A stretch of DNA of 64,000 nt from Bryobacterales bacterium F-183 (GTDB taxonomy: Bacteria; Acidobacteriota; Terriglobia; Bryobacterales; Bryobacteraceae), in contig AP025252.1 in NCBI GenBank assembly GCA_016865505.2, positions 1 to 64,000 on the forward strand, written 5' to 3'. Within the stretch, counting starts at the first letter, position 1. Every line of letters begins with the position of its first letter. Below, piece by piece: positions 27,186-36,179 of the stretch. The position numbers and the translations under genes were made by a program. The notes beneath the pieces were generated by a model, which ran no database searches, was not told the origin of the DNA, and saw only the letters and a program-made list of their open reading frames with translations.

Positions 27186-29309
27186 ATGATCCATACTGTC
27201 GAGATTGAACTCTCGGGCCGGAAAGTCACGATTGAAACCGGCAAAGTCGCAAAGCAAGCGAACGGCTCGGTAGTTGTTCGCGAAGGCGACTCCGTTGTTC
27301 TTGTTACGGCCTGCGGCGCTACCAAGCCGAAGCCCGGCCAGAGCTTCTTCCCCCTCACTGTCGACTATCGCGAATATACGTACGCTGCCGGCCGTTATCC
27401 CGGTGGCTTTATCAAGCGCGAAGGCCGTCCGCAAGAAAAAGAAATTATCACCAGCCGGATGATTGACCGTCCGCTGCGTCCGCTTTTCCCCGAAGGCTAC
27501 CTCAACGAAACGCAGATCATCGCCCTGGTGATGTCGGCTGATCCGTTGAACGATCCCGCTCCGCTTGCCAGCATCGGCGCTGCTGCCGCGCTGGCCATTT
27601 CCGACATCCCGTTCCACCACATCTGCCCGGGTCTCCGCGTGGCGCTGGTGAACGGTGAGATGGTCGCGCTGCCCACTTACGAAGAGGCCAAAGCCTCCAC
27701 GACGAACATTGTTGTGGCGGGTACGGAAGAAGGCATCGTGATGGTGGAAGCTGGCGCCAATCAGGCCAGCGAAGATCAGGTGATCGACACCATCGAGTTC
27801 GGCCACCAGTGCTGCAAGACCATCGCTGCGGCGATCAAGGAACTTGTCGCCAAGGCCGGCAAGAAGAAGTGGGATTACAAGCCCGAACCCGTGAACCAGG
27901 ACATGATGTCCAAGATCGCTGCCGCGCTCACCGAAGAGCTGCGCGATGCGATGAACACGGAAAAGTACCCCAAAATCGAAAGCTACGCTCGCGTGGACGA
28001 AGCCAAGGCCAAGGCCAAGGCGTTGTTCGAAGGCGAAGAGTATTTGGATGAGCATCGCGCCAAAGCCGGCGAACTGTTCGACCGGTTGAAGGAATCGATC
28101 TTCCGCGAAGATATGTTGAAGGCGCGCCGCCGTCCGGACGGCCGCAAGTTCGACCAGATCCGCCAGATCGACATCGAGACCACGCTGCTGCCTCGCGTAC
28201 ACGGTTCGGCTCTGTTCACCCGTGGCGAGACGCAGGCCATGGTGAGCGCCACGCTCGGCACCACCGACGACGAACAGCGCATTGAACTGCTGGACCCGAC
28301 GGTGACGTCGAAGCGCTGGATGTTGCACTACAACTTCCCGCCGTTCAGCGTGGGCGAAACGGGCCGCTCGGGATCGCCGGGCCGCCGCGAAATCGGCCAC
28401 GGTCTGTTGGCCGAGCGCGCACTGTCGTACGTGCTGCCGGACCAGAAGACGTTCCCCTACACGCTTCGCGTGGTGAGCGACATTCTGGAATCGAACGGTT
28501 CGTCGTCGATGGCTTCGGTGTGCGGCGGCTGCCTTGCGCTGATGGACGCCGGTGTACCGCTTACCGCTTCGGTGGCCGGTATCGCGATGGGCTTGGTCGT
28601 GAGTGAAGATGCTTCGAACTACGCGATTCTCACCGACATCGCGGGCGCTGAAGATCACTACGGCGATATGGACTTCAAGGTTGCGGGTACGCGCAGCGGC
28701 ATCACTGCCCTGCAGATGGACCTGAAGGTAACCAACGTGTCCACGGCGATCATGCGTGAAGCTCTGGCGCAGGCCAAGGATGCGCGCTTGTTCCTGCTGG
28801 ACAAGATGGATGCGGTGCTCGATAAGCCGCGTCCGCAGTTGTCCAAGTTCGCACCGCGAATCTTTACCATGACGGTTCCGACGGATAAGATTCGTGAGGT
28901 GATTGGGCCGGGCGGCAAGATGATCCGCAGCATCGTCGAACAGTCGGGCTGCAAGATCGATATCAACGACGACGGCACGATCAACATCTTTGCGGCGGAC
29001 GGTACCGCAGCGGAGAAGGCGATGCAGTTGATCGGCGATATCGCGGCAGTGGCCGAGATCGGCAAGATCTACCTGGGCAAAGTGGTCCGCATTGTGGACT
29101 TCGGCGCCTTTGTCGAGATCTTCCCGGGTACGGACGGGTTGCTGCACATCAGCGAAATTTCGGAAAACCGCGTGAAGCAGGTTCGCGATGAGTTGAACGA
29201 AGGCGACCAGATCCAGGTGAAGGTACTGGCGCTCGAAGGCAACAAGATCAAGCTCAGCCGTAAGGCCGTGCTGAAGGAAATGCGCGAAAAGCTCGCGGCG
29301 AAGAAGTAA
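27186..29309 (+). CDS. pnp: Polyribonucleotide nucleotidyltransferase (PNPase)
   Basis: PNPase degrades RNA 3' to 5' by phosphorolysis in the degradosome. From the ATG at 27186 (AAAGGAA upstream) the product is 707 residues; an upstream ATG at 27090 in the same frame is less likely. It has two RNase PH domains separated by an all-helical linker (about residues 215-300), a KH domain (DKIREVIGPGGKMIRSI) near 560 and an S1 domain (YLGKVVRIVDFGAFVEIFPGTDGLLH) near 625-690. Confidence 0.97.
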   Translation: MIHTVEIELSGRKVTIETGKVAKQANGSVVVREGDSVVLVTACGATKPKPGQSFFPLTVDYREYTYAAGRYPGGFIKREGRPQEKEIITSRMIDRPLRPLFPEGYLNETQIIALVMSADPLNDPAPLASIGAAAALAISDIPFHHICPGLRVALVNGEMVALPTYEEAKASTTNIVVAGTEEGIVMVEAGANQASEDQVIDTIEFGHQCCKTIAAAIKELVAKAGKKKWDYKPEPVNQDMMSKIAAALTEELRDAMNTEKYPKIESYARVDEAKAKAKALFEGEEYLDEHRAKAGELFDRLKESIFREDMLKARRRPDGRKFDQIRQIDIETTLLPRVHGSALFTRGETQAMVSATLGTTDDEQRIELLDPTVTSKRWMLHYNFPPFSVGETGRSGSPGRREIGHGLLAERALSYVLPDQKTFPYTLRVVSDILESNGSSSMASVCGGCLALMDAGVPLTASVAGIAMGLVVSEDASNYAILTDIAGAEDHYGDMDFKVAGTRSGITALQMDLKVTNVSTAIMREALAQAKDARLFLLDKMDAVLDKPRPQLSKFAPRIFTMTVPTDKIREVIGPGGKMIRSIVEQSGCKIDINDDGTINIFAADGTAAEKAMQLIGDIAAVAEIGKIYLGKVVRIVDFGAFVEIFPGTDGLLHISEISENRVKQVRDELNEGDQIQVKVLALEGNKIKLSRKAVLKEMREKLAAKK

Positions 29310-29334
29310 ACGCCGCTTCGGCGGTAGCAGTACA

Positions 29335-29370
29335 AAAAGGAGCATCGGCTAACCACCGAATGCTCCTTTT
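29335..29370. terminator. Bidirectional terminator between pnp and the EAL gene
   Basis: AAAAGGAGCATCGG (29335-29348) pairs with CCGAATGCTCCTTTT (29356-29370), with one bulged A and a 7-base loop. It is flanked by A-runs on one side and T-runs on the other, so it can end transcripts from both directions, after pnp and after the convergent EAL gene. Confidence 0.85.
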
Positions 29371-29380
29371 GCTTTTGTAG

Positions 29381-30415
29381 TTAGAGGCTTTCGAGCATTT
29401 TGGCCTGCGGGCGGCCGAAGAAGTAGCCCTGCATCAGGCTCACGCCGCATTCGCGGAGGACATCGCGCATTTCCGCTGTTTCCACGCCTTCGGCGATCAC
29501 GGCAATGCCCGTGTCCGCTGCCAGTTCGGCGAGTTTGCAGATGGTCTTGCGGCCGATGTCGCTCTTGTAGTTCCACACCAGGGACTTGTCGAGCTTGACG
29601 TAATCGGGCTGAATGTCGGCCCAGGTCTGCAAGGAATTGGCTCCGGTTCCGACATCGTCCAAGGCCATGGAAAAGCCCCGCTCGCGGTAATAATCGGCAA
29701 TCTTACGCAGGTGGCGGGAATCCCGCACCCGTTCCGATTCGACGACCTCGAAGACGATGTCGTCCGGGACGAAGGTGGTGTTTTCCATCGCCTGTAGCGT
29801 GGAGCCCATGCAAAACGCGGGGTCGTAGATGGACGACGGGGTGAAGTTGATGAACACCTTGCCAGTCCTATGCTGGACCGCGGCGTTGCGGATGGCCGTG
29901 CGGCGGCTGTACGAATCAAAGATGTGGAGATCGCCACGGGTGACAGCCGCGTCCATGATGTCCTGGCCGTTGTAGAACTTTCCGGGCTCGTCCTGCTTTT
30001 CGAGCCGGATGAGACACTCATGTCCTGCGATGCGTCCGTTGGCGACGTCGACAATCGGCTGGAACCAGTGAGTAAATCGATCTCTCACTAAGGCATCTTC
30101 GAACCATTGCGTGTTTGCACGGTGCAAGGCCTGTGGGAGGCTGGTGGCCGCCATCAGGTTGGTGAGGTCAAACATCACTCGCAGGTCGTTGGCTTCCGGC
30201 TCCGAAAGCTGTTCCAACAAGGTGCGCAACAGCTGCTCACGATCGCACCGCTCAGTTACTGCAAATGTCTGATTCTGCGAGTGAAACGGCAAGCCGTTCT
30301 GCCGCAGAACGATCTCCAGGCGGGTGGACAAAATCGGCGTTGGAGCGTACAAATACAGGCTGTCCGCTTTGCAGGACGATCTGATACTGCATACTGTGCA
30401 GTCACCCACACTCAT
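29381..30415 (-). CDS. EAL-domain cyclic-di-GMP phosphodiesterase with N-terminal cysteine cluster
   Basis: The EAL domain (about 140-344 from the chosen ATG) hydrolyses c-di-GMP. Its motifs are ECL in place of EAL, INFTP, FEVVESE, LDDVGTG, VKLDKS and AEGVE, so catalytic residues E, N, E, D, D, K and E are kept and it is likely active. There is no GGDEF or transmembrane segment. The N-terminus has three closely spaced cysteines (C6, C9, C15 in MSVGDCTVCSIRSSC); the in-frame TTG at 30433 would add a fourth. They could ligate a metal or form disulfides and act as a redox input. The first 120 residues are otherwise unrecognised. Confidence 0.88.
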   Translation of the reverse strand: MSVGDCTVCSIRSSCKADSLYLYAPTPILSTRLEIVLRQNGLPFHSQNQTFAVTERCDREQLLRTLLEQLSEPEANDLRVMFDLTNLMAATSLPQALHRANTQWFEDALVRDRFTHWFQPIVDVANGRIAGHECLIRLEKQDEPGKFYNGQDIMDAAVTRGDLHIFDSYSRRTAIRNAAVQHRTGKVFINFTPSSIYDPAFCMGSTLQAMENTTFVPDDIVFEVVESERVRDSRHLRKIADYYRERGFSMALDDVGTGANSLQTWADIQPDYVKLDKSLVWNYKSDIGRKTICKLAELAADTGIAVIAEGVETAEMRDVLRECGVSLMQGYFFGRPQAKMLESL

Positions 30416-30460
30416 GCAATAGTTATCGTCCAAAAACGGTGCAGGACATTAAAAAAATGT

Positions 30461-30634
30461 TTAAGCCGAAGGGTCGCGCTGGCGAGTGGAAGAAACGCCG
30501 GAAATGACGCCGATACCGATCATTACCAAAACTCCCACCCCAATCCACTTTGGTGGAATGTTCATGAGGTGTGCACCGATTCCAAGGCCCAAAATCAGGA
30601 TCAAATAGCCGACTAAGTAGATTCCAAAAGACAT
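30461..30634 (-). CDS. Small two-helix membrane protein
   Basis: The product of 57 residues from the ATG at 30634 has two hydrophobic segments (IYLVGYLILILGLGIGA and WIGVGVLVMIGIGVISG) joined by MNIPPK and ends with basic/acidic residues (STRQRDPSA). GGAG lies about 8 bases upstream. It lies after the terminator of the TonB receptor gene, so it is probably transcribed on its own. No family assigned. Confidence 0.6.
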   Translation of the reverse strand: MSFGIYLVGYLILILGLGIGAHLMNIPPKWIGVGVLVMIGIGVISGVSSTRQRDPSA

Positions 30635-30681
30635 TGCAAGCTCCGTTCGCAAGGAATGAAGCAATTGTGTTGCCAGGAAAT

Positions 30682-30708
30682 AAAAACGGGGATGCCGAAG
30701 CATCCCCG
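30682..30708 (-). terminator. Terminator after the first TonB-type receptor gene
   Basis: CGGGGATGC (30687-30695) and GCATCCCCG (30700-30708) pair perfectly around a stable CGAA tetraloop (TTCG on the minus strand). The minus strand reads on into TTTTTA. It lies 28 bases past the receptor stop. Confidence 0.9.
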
Positions 30709-30735
30709 AAACCAGTGAGTTACGAAACGAGGGAA

Positions 30736-33700
30736 TTAGAAGTCGAAGCGGCCGGCCAACTGGAAGATTCGGGGATTGCCGCTGGTGCTGGAAATCACGC
30801 CGAACGTCGCAGGGGTCGCCAGGCTCAGAGCGGGCGTGGCAAAGTTCGTGTTGTTGAACGCGTTGTAGGATTCACCACGCAAGGTGAACGCCATCTTTTC
30901 GGTGACCTTAAAGCGCTTCACCAGGGACAGGTCCATGTTGAAGAAGCGGGGTCCACGGAAGGTGTTGCGTCCCGAGGTACCGACGCTGCCGGCTGCCGGT
31001 TGCGTGAACAACGCGGTTTGTTCGACCGAGAAGAAGCGGACACCGTTGCCGACCCGTTGGACGGTGCCAATGGAACGGTCCCCATTGAAGTTGGCGGACG
31101 TTGCATTGGTGGTGGGGCCGGTGGCGAAGCCGGAGCTTACGGTCATGGTGGGACCGGAGGTCCAAAAGCCGAGCGCGCCGATTTCCCAGCCGCCGATGGC
31201 TGTATCCAACCAGCGAGGCATGCTGCCGCCAAAGCGCTTGCCACGGCCGAACGGGATGAAGTAGCTGCTGGTCCAGTTCAGGGTGTGCGGACGGTCGCTA
31301 TCGCTCAACGACCGATTGAGCCCGAGGTTGAAGTTGTCGAAGGGGGAGGTAAAGCCGGAGCCGTCCACCGAGATGTTGTCGATGGTTTTGGACCAGGTGT
31401 AGTTGATGGCAAAGCGCAAGGATCCGGTTTGACGGCGGATGCTGGTTTGCAGCGAGTTGTAGTAGGTACGGCCAGCGTTGGTGGCGACGACCACGTTTTG
31501 GAACTGCGGGAAGTTGCGCAGGTGGAAGTTGCTGAAGCCGTTGTTGGTGAGCCGGTTGATGTTGTTGGCAATGATGTTGGTGTCCACCGTATTGGCGGCG
31601 CTGCCGACAGCGTTGTTGGTGAGATTGGCGGCGCCGATGGTGCTGACCGCCGTGGCCGCGGAACCATAGATGCGAACGATCTGGTTGGTGGCGGGCGTAT
31701 TGGCACGCAACGCAGCGAGTTCCTGGAAGGCAGCAAGGAATCCGCTGTCGTAGATGCGAGGCTGGTTCCAGTTGATGTCGGCCAACTGCTTGATGCCGCG
31801 ATTGCCGACGTAGCCGACTTCGAGCACCGTGTTGCGCAGAACCTCGCGCTGGATGGTGAAGTTCATCTGCATGACGTACGGCGTGCGGAAGTTCTGATCG
31901 AACAGCGACAGGGTGCCGAGATTGCGGTTGGCGGGCGGAGTGAGCTGCGGGGTGGCGGTGGGCGCGGGTAGCGGAGCGTTGTCGCTGACGCGAACGTCGC
32001 TCGACCCCGATGCGTTGGGGAACAAGGTTACCGCTTGTGCAAAGCCGGGCATGTTGCCATCCACGTCGGTGGCGCTGGCGCCGATGACGCGGTCATAGAA
32101 AATGCCCCAGGAACCGCGGACGGAGGTCTTGCCGTCTTTGAACGGATCCCAGGCAAAGCCGAAGCGGGGGGAGAAGTTGTTGAAGTCCTTGTTGTACCAG
32201 GCGGTGCCACGGGCGACCGTCAGGTCGCTGATGTTGGCGTTGGAGCTGATGAGCGCATTCTGCTGGATGACGCCCTGCAATTCGTCGCGTTCATGCGGCA
32301 GGCCGTAGTATTCCCAGCGCAGGCCGAGATTCAAGGTGAAGTGGTTGTTGACGCGCCAGTCGTCCTGGAAGTAGTAACCCTGGTCGTTGAACAGGAAGTT
32401 GCGGACGCGAGGCTTGCCCGGCGAGAACGTCGCGAGATCGGAGTAGAACGTTGTGCTGACCGAGCTGATGCGTCCCAACAGGTCGTTGTAGAGCTGTTCG
32501 AAGCGGGTACGGTCGGCAGCGGAGATGTTGCCCTGTGGTCCGATGCTGGCGGGTACGGCGGCACCGTTGCTCAGGGCCACGTTGAAGGTCGGCCAGATGC
32601 CGGCGTCGGAGGTCTGGTACTGCTTGGTGAGCGAGATGCGGACGCCGCCCTTGAAGGTATGCTTGCCGCGGATGATCGACAGATTGTCGGTAAACTGGCG
32701 CACTGGAGAGTTGCGGGCCGAACCGAAGCCGGTGGGGATGGGCGCGGTGAACAGGTTGGGAGAGATCAACGCTGCGCCGTTCTGCAAGGCGCGTACACGG
32801 AAGAATTCCACGCTTGCCGACTGGTAGCCGGCGGTGAATTCGTTCACGATCGACGGTGTGATGGTCCAGGATGAGCCGACGGCAAAGCCCCAGCGAAGGC
32901 CGCCCTGGGAGCCGGAAGGCTGACCGGGAAACGTTGCTTCCGCGTTGTTCAGAGTGTCGGCGGGAGTCAAGGTACGGAAGCGGGAGGCGCGAGCCCAGAG
33001 GCGATGTGTGGGCCGCAGGTTGTAGTCGCCCTTGGTGGTCCACTGGGTGCCTTCGTTGTTGGCGGGCGCATTGAAGCGATAGCCCGCGGTGTTCAAGCGG
33101 TCGCCGACGTCGAGGTTGTTGGGGTCCGGCAGGAGGGCGAGGTTGGCGGCGACGGCTTTGTCGATACCGATGCCGCGGGGGTCGGCCTGGATGATGTTAA
33201 AAGTCTGGTTGGGGCCTCCGCCGGTGGGGGTCCAGGCGAAGATGCCGCGCTTGGCGTCCGGCGTGAGTACGGTACGGTTGCGGACCACCTGCTGGATCAC
33301 CTTGCTGCGCTGGAAGTTGAAAAAGAAGAACGCCTTGTCCTTGCCGTTGTAGACCTTGGGGATCGTCACGGGTCCGCCGATGGAGCCGCCGAACTGGTTC
33401 TGAATGAACTTGGGGGCGGGGGTTAGAGTACCGGTGGATTTGTTGAAGAAGTTGTTGGCGTTGAGCTTGGTGTTGCGGTGGTATTCAAACAGATTGCCGT
33501 GGAACTGATTGGTTCCCGAGCGGGTGATCATTTCCACGGTACCGCCGCCGTTGCGGCCGTATTCGGCCTTGGCGCCGTTGGTGATGATGCGGAACTCTTC
33601 CACCGAGTCCGTGTTGACGGCGTTCATGGCGAGGCCGAGGCGCGGTAGCACGGAGTCGTTGACGTCGATGCCGTCCAGCGTGTTGTTGTTCGACCCCTGG

Positions 33701-34227
33701 CGCATGCCGTTGATCTTGGAAAAGCTCGTGTCCGCTGGGTTGATCTGAATGCCCGGCTGGTAGGACGCAAGAGCGATGGGGTTGCGCGCCAACTGCGGCA
33801 AGGTGTCGATGTCGCGCAAGGTGATAGCGCGCTGAATGGTGGCTTCTGTCGATTGCACGCGTACGGCGCTGGCTTCGACAGACACGCTTTCGGTGACCGA
33901 GCCGACTTCGAGCTTGACGTCCTGCTTGAGGGTCACACCAAGGGTCAGCTCAATGTTGCTGATGGTGGACTTGCGGAAACCTTGGGCCTCGGCAGTGAGC
34001 GAGTAGAGGCCGGGCTTCAACAGAGGGAAGCTGAAGTAGCCGGAAGCGTCTGCCTCGGTCTCCTGCTTGATCTGTGTTTTTTCTTCGACGATGGTGAGTT
34101 TCGCGGAGGGGATGGATGCACCCGACGCGTCGATTACGTTGCCCTCAACGCGACCGCTCTGTACTTGAGCGAGAATCGCGCATGCGCAGAAAACGGCCAG
34201 TCCGGCCGTTGAAACGAGCAGCTTCAT
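30736..34227 (-). CDS. TonB-dependent receptor-like protein with carboxypeptidase-regulatory-like domain
   Basis: The chosen start (ATG at 34227, with GGGGGT upstream) gives about 1,163 residues with a signal peptide (MKLLVSTAGLAVFCACAILAQVQ). A CarboxypepD_reg-like domain (about 25-110, GRVEGNVIDASGASIPSAKLTIVEEK) precedes a plug (VQSTEATIQRAITLRDIDTLPQ) and a large outer-membrane barrel that ends RIFQLAGRFDF, with terminal phenylalanine. These OmpA/Oar-like receptors are expanded in Acidobacteria, often with a role in uptake of oligosaccharides or peptides. No SusD partner lies nearby. Confidence 0.9.
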   Translation of the reverse strand: MKLLVSTAGLAVFCACAILAQVQSGRVEGNVIDASGASIPSAKLTIVEEKTQIKQETEADASGYFSFPLLKPGLYSLTAEAQGFRKSTISNIELTLGVTLKQDVKLEVGSVTESVSVEASAVRVQSTEATIQRAITLRDIDTLPQLARNPIALASYQPGIQINPADTSFSKINGMRQGSNNNTLDGIDVNDSVLPRLGLAMNAVNTDSVEEFRIITNGAKAEYGRNGGGTVEMITRSGTNQFHGNLFEYHRNTKLNANNFFNKSTGTLTPAPKFIQNQFGGSIGGPVTIPKVYNGKDKAFFFFNFQRSKVIQQVVRNRTVLTPDAKRGIFAWTPTGGGPNQTFNIIQADPRGIGIDKAVAANLALLPDPNNLDVGDRLNTAGYRFNAPANNEGTQWTTKGDYNLRPTHRLWARASRFRTLTPADTLNNAEATFPGQPSGSQGGLRWGFAVGSSWTITPSIVNEFTAGYQSASVEFFRVRALQNGAALISPNLFTAPIPTGFGSARNSPVRQFTDNLSIIRGKHTFKGGVRISLTKQYQTSDAGIWPTFNVALSNGAAVPASIGPQGNISAADRTRFEQLYNDLLGRISSVSTTFYSDLATFSPGKPRVRNFLFNDQGYYFQDDWRVNNHFTLNLGLRWEYYGLPHERDELQGVIQQNALISSNANISDLTVARGTAWYNKDFNNFSPRFGFAWDPFKDGKTSVRGSWGIFYDRVIGASATDVDGNMPGFAQAVTLFPNASGSSDVRVSDNAPLPAPTATPQLTPPANRNLGTLSLFDQNFRTPYVMQMNFTIQREVLRNTVLEVGYVGNRGIKQLADINWNQPRIYDSGFLAAFQELAALRANTPATNQIVRIYGSAATAVSTIGAANLTNNAVGSAANTVDTNIIANNINRLTNNGFSNFHLRNFPQFQNVVVATNAGRTYYNSLQTSIRRQTGSLRFAINYTWSKTIDNISVDGSGFTSPFDNFNLGLNRSLSDSDRPHTLNWTSSYFIPFGRGKRFGGSMPRWLDTAIGGWEIGALGFWTSGPTMTVSSGFATGPTTNATSANFNGDRSIGTVQRVGNGVRFFSVEQTALFTQPAAGSVGTSGRNTFRGPRFFNMDLSLVKRFKVTEKMAFTLRGESYNAFNNTNFATPALSLATPATFGVISSTSGNPRIFQLAGRFDF

Positions 34228-34309
34228 GAGACCCCCAACTAATTTAGACAGGCGCGAACAGTGCGAACAGAGCACAGCCCTCCGAAGGGCTTGCTAAGGC
34301 TGAACATGG

Positions 34310-34329
34310 CCACCCACGCGGGGGTGGCA
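34310..34329. repeat. Hairpin in the receptor upstream region
   Basis: GCCACCCACGC and GGGGGTGGC form an imperfect inverted repeat; a second, AGCCCTCCGAAGGGCT, lies near 34277-34292. The latter is close to the receptor start on its leader side and could shape the mRNA leader. Between them and marR the DNA is AT-rich. Confidence 0.35.
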
Positions 34330-34402
34330 GGGCGAGAAATTACTTAAGATTAGACCAGCAGATTACAGAATGCAAGAATTCTTTAGCAAATCTTAGGGAA
34401 AT

Positions 34403-34876
34403 TCAAGCGTCCTGCGAATCGGACGCGCGAAGGTGCGCCGCCGTCTCGGAAGCCGACTGGAGCAACTTTGCGAGATCGTTCAGGCGGGTTGCTCCGAATT
34501 TCTGCTGGAAGTCGCGCTGCACTTTTTCCCACTGCCGGAAGGCTTTGGCCAGGCGTTTTGTACCGGCAGGGGTGAGGCGAATGAGACTGGTACGGCGGTC
34601 GTCGGAGGGCATGGGCTCGACGAGTTTGTCGCGCTCCAGCGGGCGCAGATTGCGAGTGAGCGTGGTGCGATCCATGCCGAGCAGGGCGGCGAGCGAGGTA
34701 CGCGAGAGGCTTTCGTCCTTGCGGCGGGCAATATTCACGAGGATGGCGTACTGGGTGACCGTCAGTCCGGCTTTGGCGAGAAAGCCGTCATAAAGCGCGG
34801 ATACGGCGCGGGCCGTCTTCCGAATCTGCGAGCAGGCACAGGGACCGAGAACAGGGTCGAGCCAGGGTTCCACCAC
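34403..34876 (-). CDS. MarR family transcriptional regulator
   Basis: The 157-residue protein starts with GTG and shows the winged-helix MarR signature (LSRTSLAALLGMDRTTLTRNLRPLERDKLVEPMPSDDRRTSLIRLT). It is divergently arranged with the MFS gene at 34944, with 67 bases between start codons. MarR proteins usually repress themselves and the divergent neighbour, and release DNA on binding a small aromatic ligand. A palindrome at 34907-34922 is the likely operator. Confidence 0.9.
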   Translation of the reverse strand: MVEPWLDPVLGPCACSQIRKTARAVSALYDGFLAKAGLTVTQYAILVNIARRKDESLSRTSLAALLGMDRTTLTRNLRPLERDKLVEPMPSDDRRTSLIRLTPAGTKRLAKAFRQWEKVQRDFQQKFGATRLNDLAKLLQSASETAAHLRASDSQDA

Positions 34877-34906
34877 GAGCTTATCTTCTCACACGTTGCG
34901 GTTGAT

Positions 34907-34922
34907 GCGTGCATATACACGC
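34907..34922. promoter_or_regulatory. Candidate MarR operator
   Basis: GCGTGCATATACACGC is an inverted repeat with perfect 5-bp arms (GCGTG and CACGC) around CATATA. It is placed in the 67 bases between the divergent marR and MFS start codons, where binding could block both promoters. Its AT-centred 16-bp size is typical of MarR sites. Confidence 0.55.
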
Positions 34923-34943
34923 TTTGTGGTACTCTGCGGGTAC

Positions 34944-36179
34944 ATGCGATTTCATTACGCCTGGGTGATCGCCGCCACGACCTTTCTGGTGCTGCTTTGT
35001 ACGGCGGGTGTCCGGTCTGCACCTTCGGTGATGATGGTGCCGCTTGAAGCGGAGTTCGGATGGTCGCGCGCGTCGATTTCCGCGGCGGTGGCAGTGAACA
35101 TCGCGCTGTTCGGGATGATCGGGCCTTTTGCGGCGTCCTGGATTGACCGGTTCGGGCTGCGTCGCATGGTGTCCGCCGCGCTGTTGCTGCTGGCGGCTTC
35201 GGCGGCCCTTTCGACGCAGATGCGCGAGCAGTGGCACCTGATGCTGATCTGGGGCGTGCTGGTCGGCATCGGTACTGGGTTCACGTCGATGGTGCTGGCG
35301 GCGATCGTCGCGAACCGGTGGTTTGACGAACGCCGCGGACTGGTGACGGGCGCGTTATCGGCGGCGAACGCCACGGGACAGTTGGTGTTTCTGCCGTTCT
35401 TGGCACAGGCGGTACAGTCCACGGGATGGCGCGCGGGTGTACTGCTGGTGGCTGCGCTGGCGGCGGTGCTGTTTGTGATCGCGGCGATCTGTTTGCGCGA
35501 CAGTCCGGCGGCGATGGGGATTGCGGCGTACGGCTGGAAGGCGGAGAGGCCTGTGAGTACGGCAAAGCCGATGGCGCCGTTTGCGGCGCTGCGATTTGCG
35601 GCGGGGCGTCCGGCGTTCTGGGTGCTGGCGGGTAGCTTCTTTGTTTGCGGTGCGAGTACCAACGGGCTGATCGGCACGCACCTGATTCCTGCCTGTCACG
35701 ACTACGGGATCGATGAGGTTCGTGCGGCGGGGTTGCTGGCGGTGATGGGGATCTTCGACATCCTGGGTACGACGGCTTCGGGTTGGCTGACCGACAGGTA
35801 CCCCAGTCGCTATCTGCTGATGACGTACTATGCGCTGCGTGGACTGTCCTTGCTGTTCTTGCCTGCGACGTTGGCGCAAGGCGGGAAGGCGCTGGCGTGG
35901 TTCGCGATCTTTTACGGGCTGGACTGGATTGCGACCGTGCCTCCGACGGTACGGCTGACGGCGGATTGTTTTGGACGCGAGAATACGGGCGTGATCTACG
36001 GTTGGATCGGCGCGTCGCATCAACTGGGCGCGGCTCTGGCGGCGGTGGGCGCGGGGACGATACGGACGGAGTTCGGCAATTATCAGGCGGCGTTTTGGGT
36101 GAGCGGCGCGTTGTGCTTTGCTACGGCGTTTGTGGTTTTGTTGCCGGGCCGGCGGGTGTTACAGCAGCGGACGGCTTAG
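34944..36179 (+). CDS. MFS transporter, MarR-linked
   Basis: From the ATG at 34944 the protein is 411 residues (MRFHYAWVIAATTFLVLL). It shows about 12 helices, a loop motif SWIDRFGLRRMVSAALLL and a repeat in the second half (TASGWLTDRYPSRYLLM). Upstream in-frame ATGs at 34896 and 34905 would add poorly hydrophobic residues. The substrate is unclear; regulation by the divergent MarR suggests export of a toxic or signalling compound. Its stop overlaps the convergent lepB by 4 bases. Confidence 0.88.
   Translation: MRFHYAWVIAATTFLVLLCTAGVRSAPSVMMVPLEAEFGWSRASISAAVAVNIALFGMIGPFAASWIDRFGLRRMVSAALLLLAASAALSTQMREQWHLMLIWGVLVGIGTGFTSMVLAAIVANRWFDERRGLVTGALSAANATGQLVFLPFLAQAVQSTGWRAGVLLVAALAAVLFVIAAICLRDSPAAMGIAAYGWKAERPVSTAKPMAPFAALRFAAGRPAFWVLAGSFFVCGASTNGLIGTHLIPACHDYGIDEVRAAGLLAVMGIFDILGTTASGWLTDRYPSRYLLMTYYALRGLSLLFLPATLAQGGKALAWFAIFYGLDWIATVPPTVRLTADCFGRENTGVIYGWIGASHQLGAALAAVGAGTIRTEFGNYQAAFWVSGALCFATAFVVLLPGRRVLQQRTA

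Noticed and set aside
27123-29345. A minus strand open frame of about 740 codons
   Set aside because: It is the complement of pnp, which has all PNPase domains. The antisense product has no motif and is rich in His/Arg/Leu, as expected from GC-rich codon shadows.
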